Shown piece by piece: positions 12,135-12,708 of a DNA stretch of 12,708 nucleotides. Source of the stretch: Ruminococcus difficilis (GTDB lineage: Bacteria > Bacillota_A > Clostridia > Oscillospirales > Acutalibacteraceae). The stretch's first letter is position 1; each line of letters begins with the position of its first letter. The stretch covers positions 1 to 12,708 of the forward strand of contig NZ_JAEQMG010000085.1 in NCBI RefSeq assembly GCF_016680995.1, given 5' to 3'. Below the pieces are notes generated by a model. The model searched no databases. It saw nothing but the letters and a program-made list of their open reading frames with translations, and was not told the DNA's origin. The position numbers and the translations under genes were made by a program.

Positions 12135-12477
12135 CTTGGCTGTCTTTGACAGCTCTGATTATATTTTCCACAAGGCGCAATTCCTTTTCGGACATAGAGC
12201 CGAGCATGATATTGATACGCTTTTTGCAAGCGTCATCTGCGCTCATGCCTGGATAAAAGAACTGATCCACCGATATATCGAACTTTGTCACCAGCTGATA
12301 AAAGATATTCAGGCTGGGATGCTGGCCGTCGTTTTCATGGTACATGACGGTACGGGGATCGCGGTCAATAATACAGGCCAGTTGCTCCTGTGTCATGCCG
12401 CTGGCTTCTCTTTTGCGCTTAATTTCGCACCCTATATCGTGGAAATCAAATTTGCGCTCATCGCGTTCAAATTTCAT
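12118..12477 (-). CDS. XRE-family regulator of Tn1549-like elements
   Basis: This 119-residue protein starts at the ATG at 12477. In-frame GTG/ATG at 12486/12483 are possible, but GGTGAT lies about six bases before 12477 and the family normally starts MKFERDE. Residues 12-65 are a clear XRE helix-turn-helix: GCEIKRKREASGMTQEQLAC, IIDRDPRTVMYHEND, LNIFYQLVTKFDISVDQFF. A short C-terminal helix (EKELRLVENIIRAVKD) probably mediates dimerisation. From memory, near-identical small regulators sit at the control region of Tn1549/CTn-type conjugative elements in Clostridia. It is divergent from the promoter at 12635 and follows the repeat-rich region, so it may regulate transfer or cargo genes to its right. 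Confidence 0.8.
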   Translation of the reverse strand: MKFERDERKFDFHDIGCEIKRKREASGMTQEQLACIIDRDPRTVMYHENDGQHPSLNIFYQLVTKFDISVDQFFYPGMSADDACKKRINIMLGSMSEKELRLVENIIRAVKDSQETEEV

Positions 12478-12634
12478 AGACATCACCCAATGTAATTTTA
12501 TATTTCAGGTAGTAGTATTTGAACGAATTACATTTTCGTGCAACTGCTGACTTGAACACACCGGTACTTTCGAGACTAATCTTCGTTGGTCTAACAGTAT
12601 AAAAAGAAAACTTTTGAATTATACTCCAAAATAC

Positions 12635-12683
12635 TTGACCGATTCGGTTATTGGTGCTATACTCTAAATAACCGAAACGGTTA
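12635..12683 (+). promoter_or_regulatory. Rightward promoter with two matching operators
   Basis: TTGACC (12635-12640) and TATACT (12658-12663) are 17 bases apart. ACCGATTCGGT (12638-12648) overlaps the -35 box, and TAACCGAAACGGTTA (12669-12683) covers the start region. Both share ACCG-nnn-CGGT with 31 bases between starts, the layout of a dimeric repressor (for example TetR type) controlling the gene to the right. Confidence 0.7.
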
Positions 12684-12692
12684 ATATGTAAA

Positions 12693-12708
12693 AAGGAGGA
12701 AATGAATT
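12693..12708 (+). other. Start of a gene cut by the window edge
   Basis: AAGGAGG (12693-12699) is followed two bases later by ATG (12702). That spacing is too short to be comfortable, so the true start may lie just outside. Only two codons are visible; the product cannot be named. Confidence 0.35.

Noticed and set aside
11660..12256. Overlapping 120-190-codon frames on both strands in the hairpin-rich region
   Set aside because: They are mutually overlapping, low in recognisable structure, and explained by the inverted repeats and GC-rich composition.
1..12708. CRISPR array, tRNA or rRNA genes
   Set aside because: No regularly spaced direct repeats, cloverleaf with a GTTCRAA arm, or rRNA-like conserved stretches were seen by reading; a Rfam/tRNAscan run would be decisive.

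Overview
The window looks like accessory DNA from a gut-type Clostridia (Lachnospiraceae/Oscillospiraceae-like Firmicute). The grounds are the gene families present (IS66, Tn4451-like mobilisation genes, Mef-type efflux, XRE regulators), strong AGGAGG ribosome sites and TTGACA/TATAAT promoters. No rRNA, tRNA or CRISPR array is visible. Base composition changes abruptly several times, and almost every left-hand gene is broken, so this is a layered insertion hotspot rather than conserved backbone.

Left part (1-4770). The window opens with the 3' end of a flavodoxin-fold NAD(P)H oxidoreductase/azoreductase. An AT-rich block follows (540-1857) that I read as the scar of a restriction/defence operon: an unrecognised 311-residue protein, the C-terminus of a cytosine-5 DNA methyltransferase, a short tail of another gene, and what looks like the first residues of a HerA-like ATPase, all spliced together by deletions. 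An apparently intact GT-B glycosyltransferase follows (1858-3045). Next is a decayed IS66 element (from 3062): tnpA has an internal stop, tnpB is intact, and tnpC stops after 28 codons exactly where a second direct copy of the IS end appears. A 5'-truncated minus-strand gene (4167-4652) and an 18-bp perfect palindrome complete this zone.

Central part (4772-8662, all minus strand, GC-rich) is a compact mobilisable-element backbone. In transcription order it has a 17-codon upstream ORF coupled to a cysteine-rich VLP-type protein, a short RepA_N-type protein, a MobV relaxase with a candidate oriT just upstream, TnpW, and a large serine recombinase. The recombinase would integrate and excise the element. 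MobV would nick oriT for transfer by a helper conjugative system. The small proteins are usual companions of these elements.

Right part (8663-12708). This is cargo and a probable second mobile module. It holds an orphan 87-residue protein with its own promoter and terminator, an XRE regulator, and a convergent Mef(A)-like macrolide-type efflux gene. The efflux gene has a roughly 270-nt leader containing a six-codon leader peptide and stacked terminator hairpins, which looks like drug-responsive attenuation. From 11639 to 12057 the DNA is extremely rich in inverted repeats. It is followed by an XRE regulator of the kind seen in Tn1549-like conjugative elements. The window ends in a strong rightward promoter bracketed by two near-identical operators, whose gene lies mostly outside.
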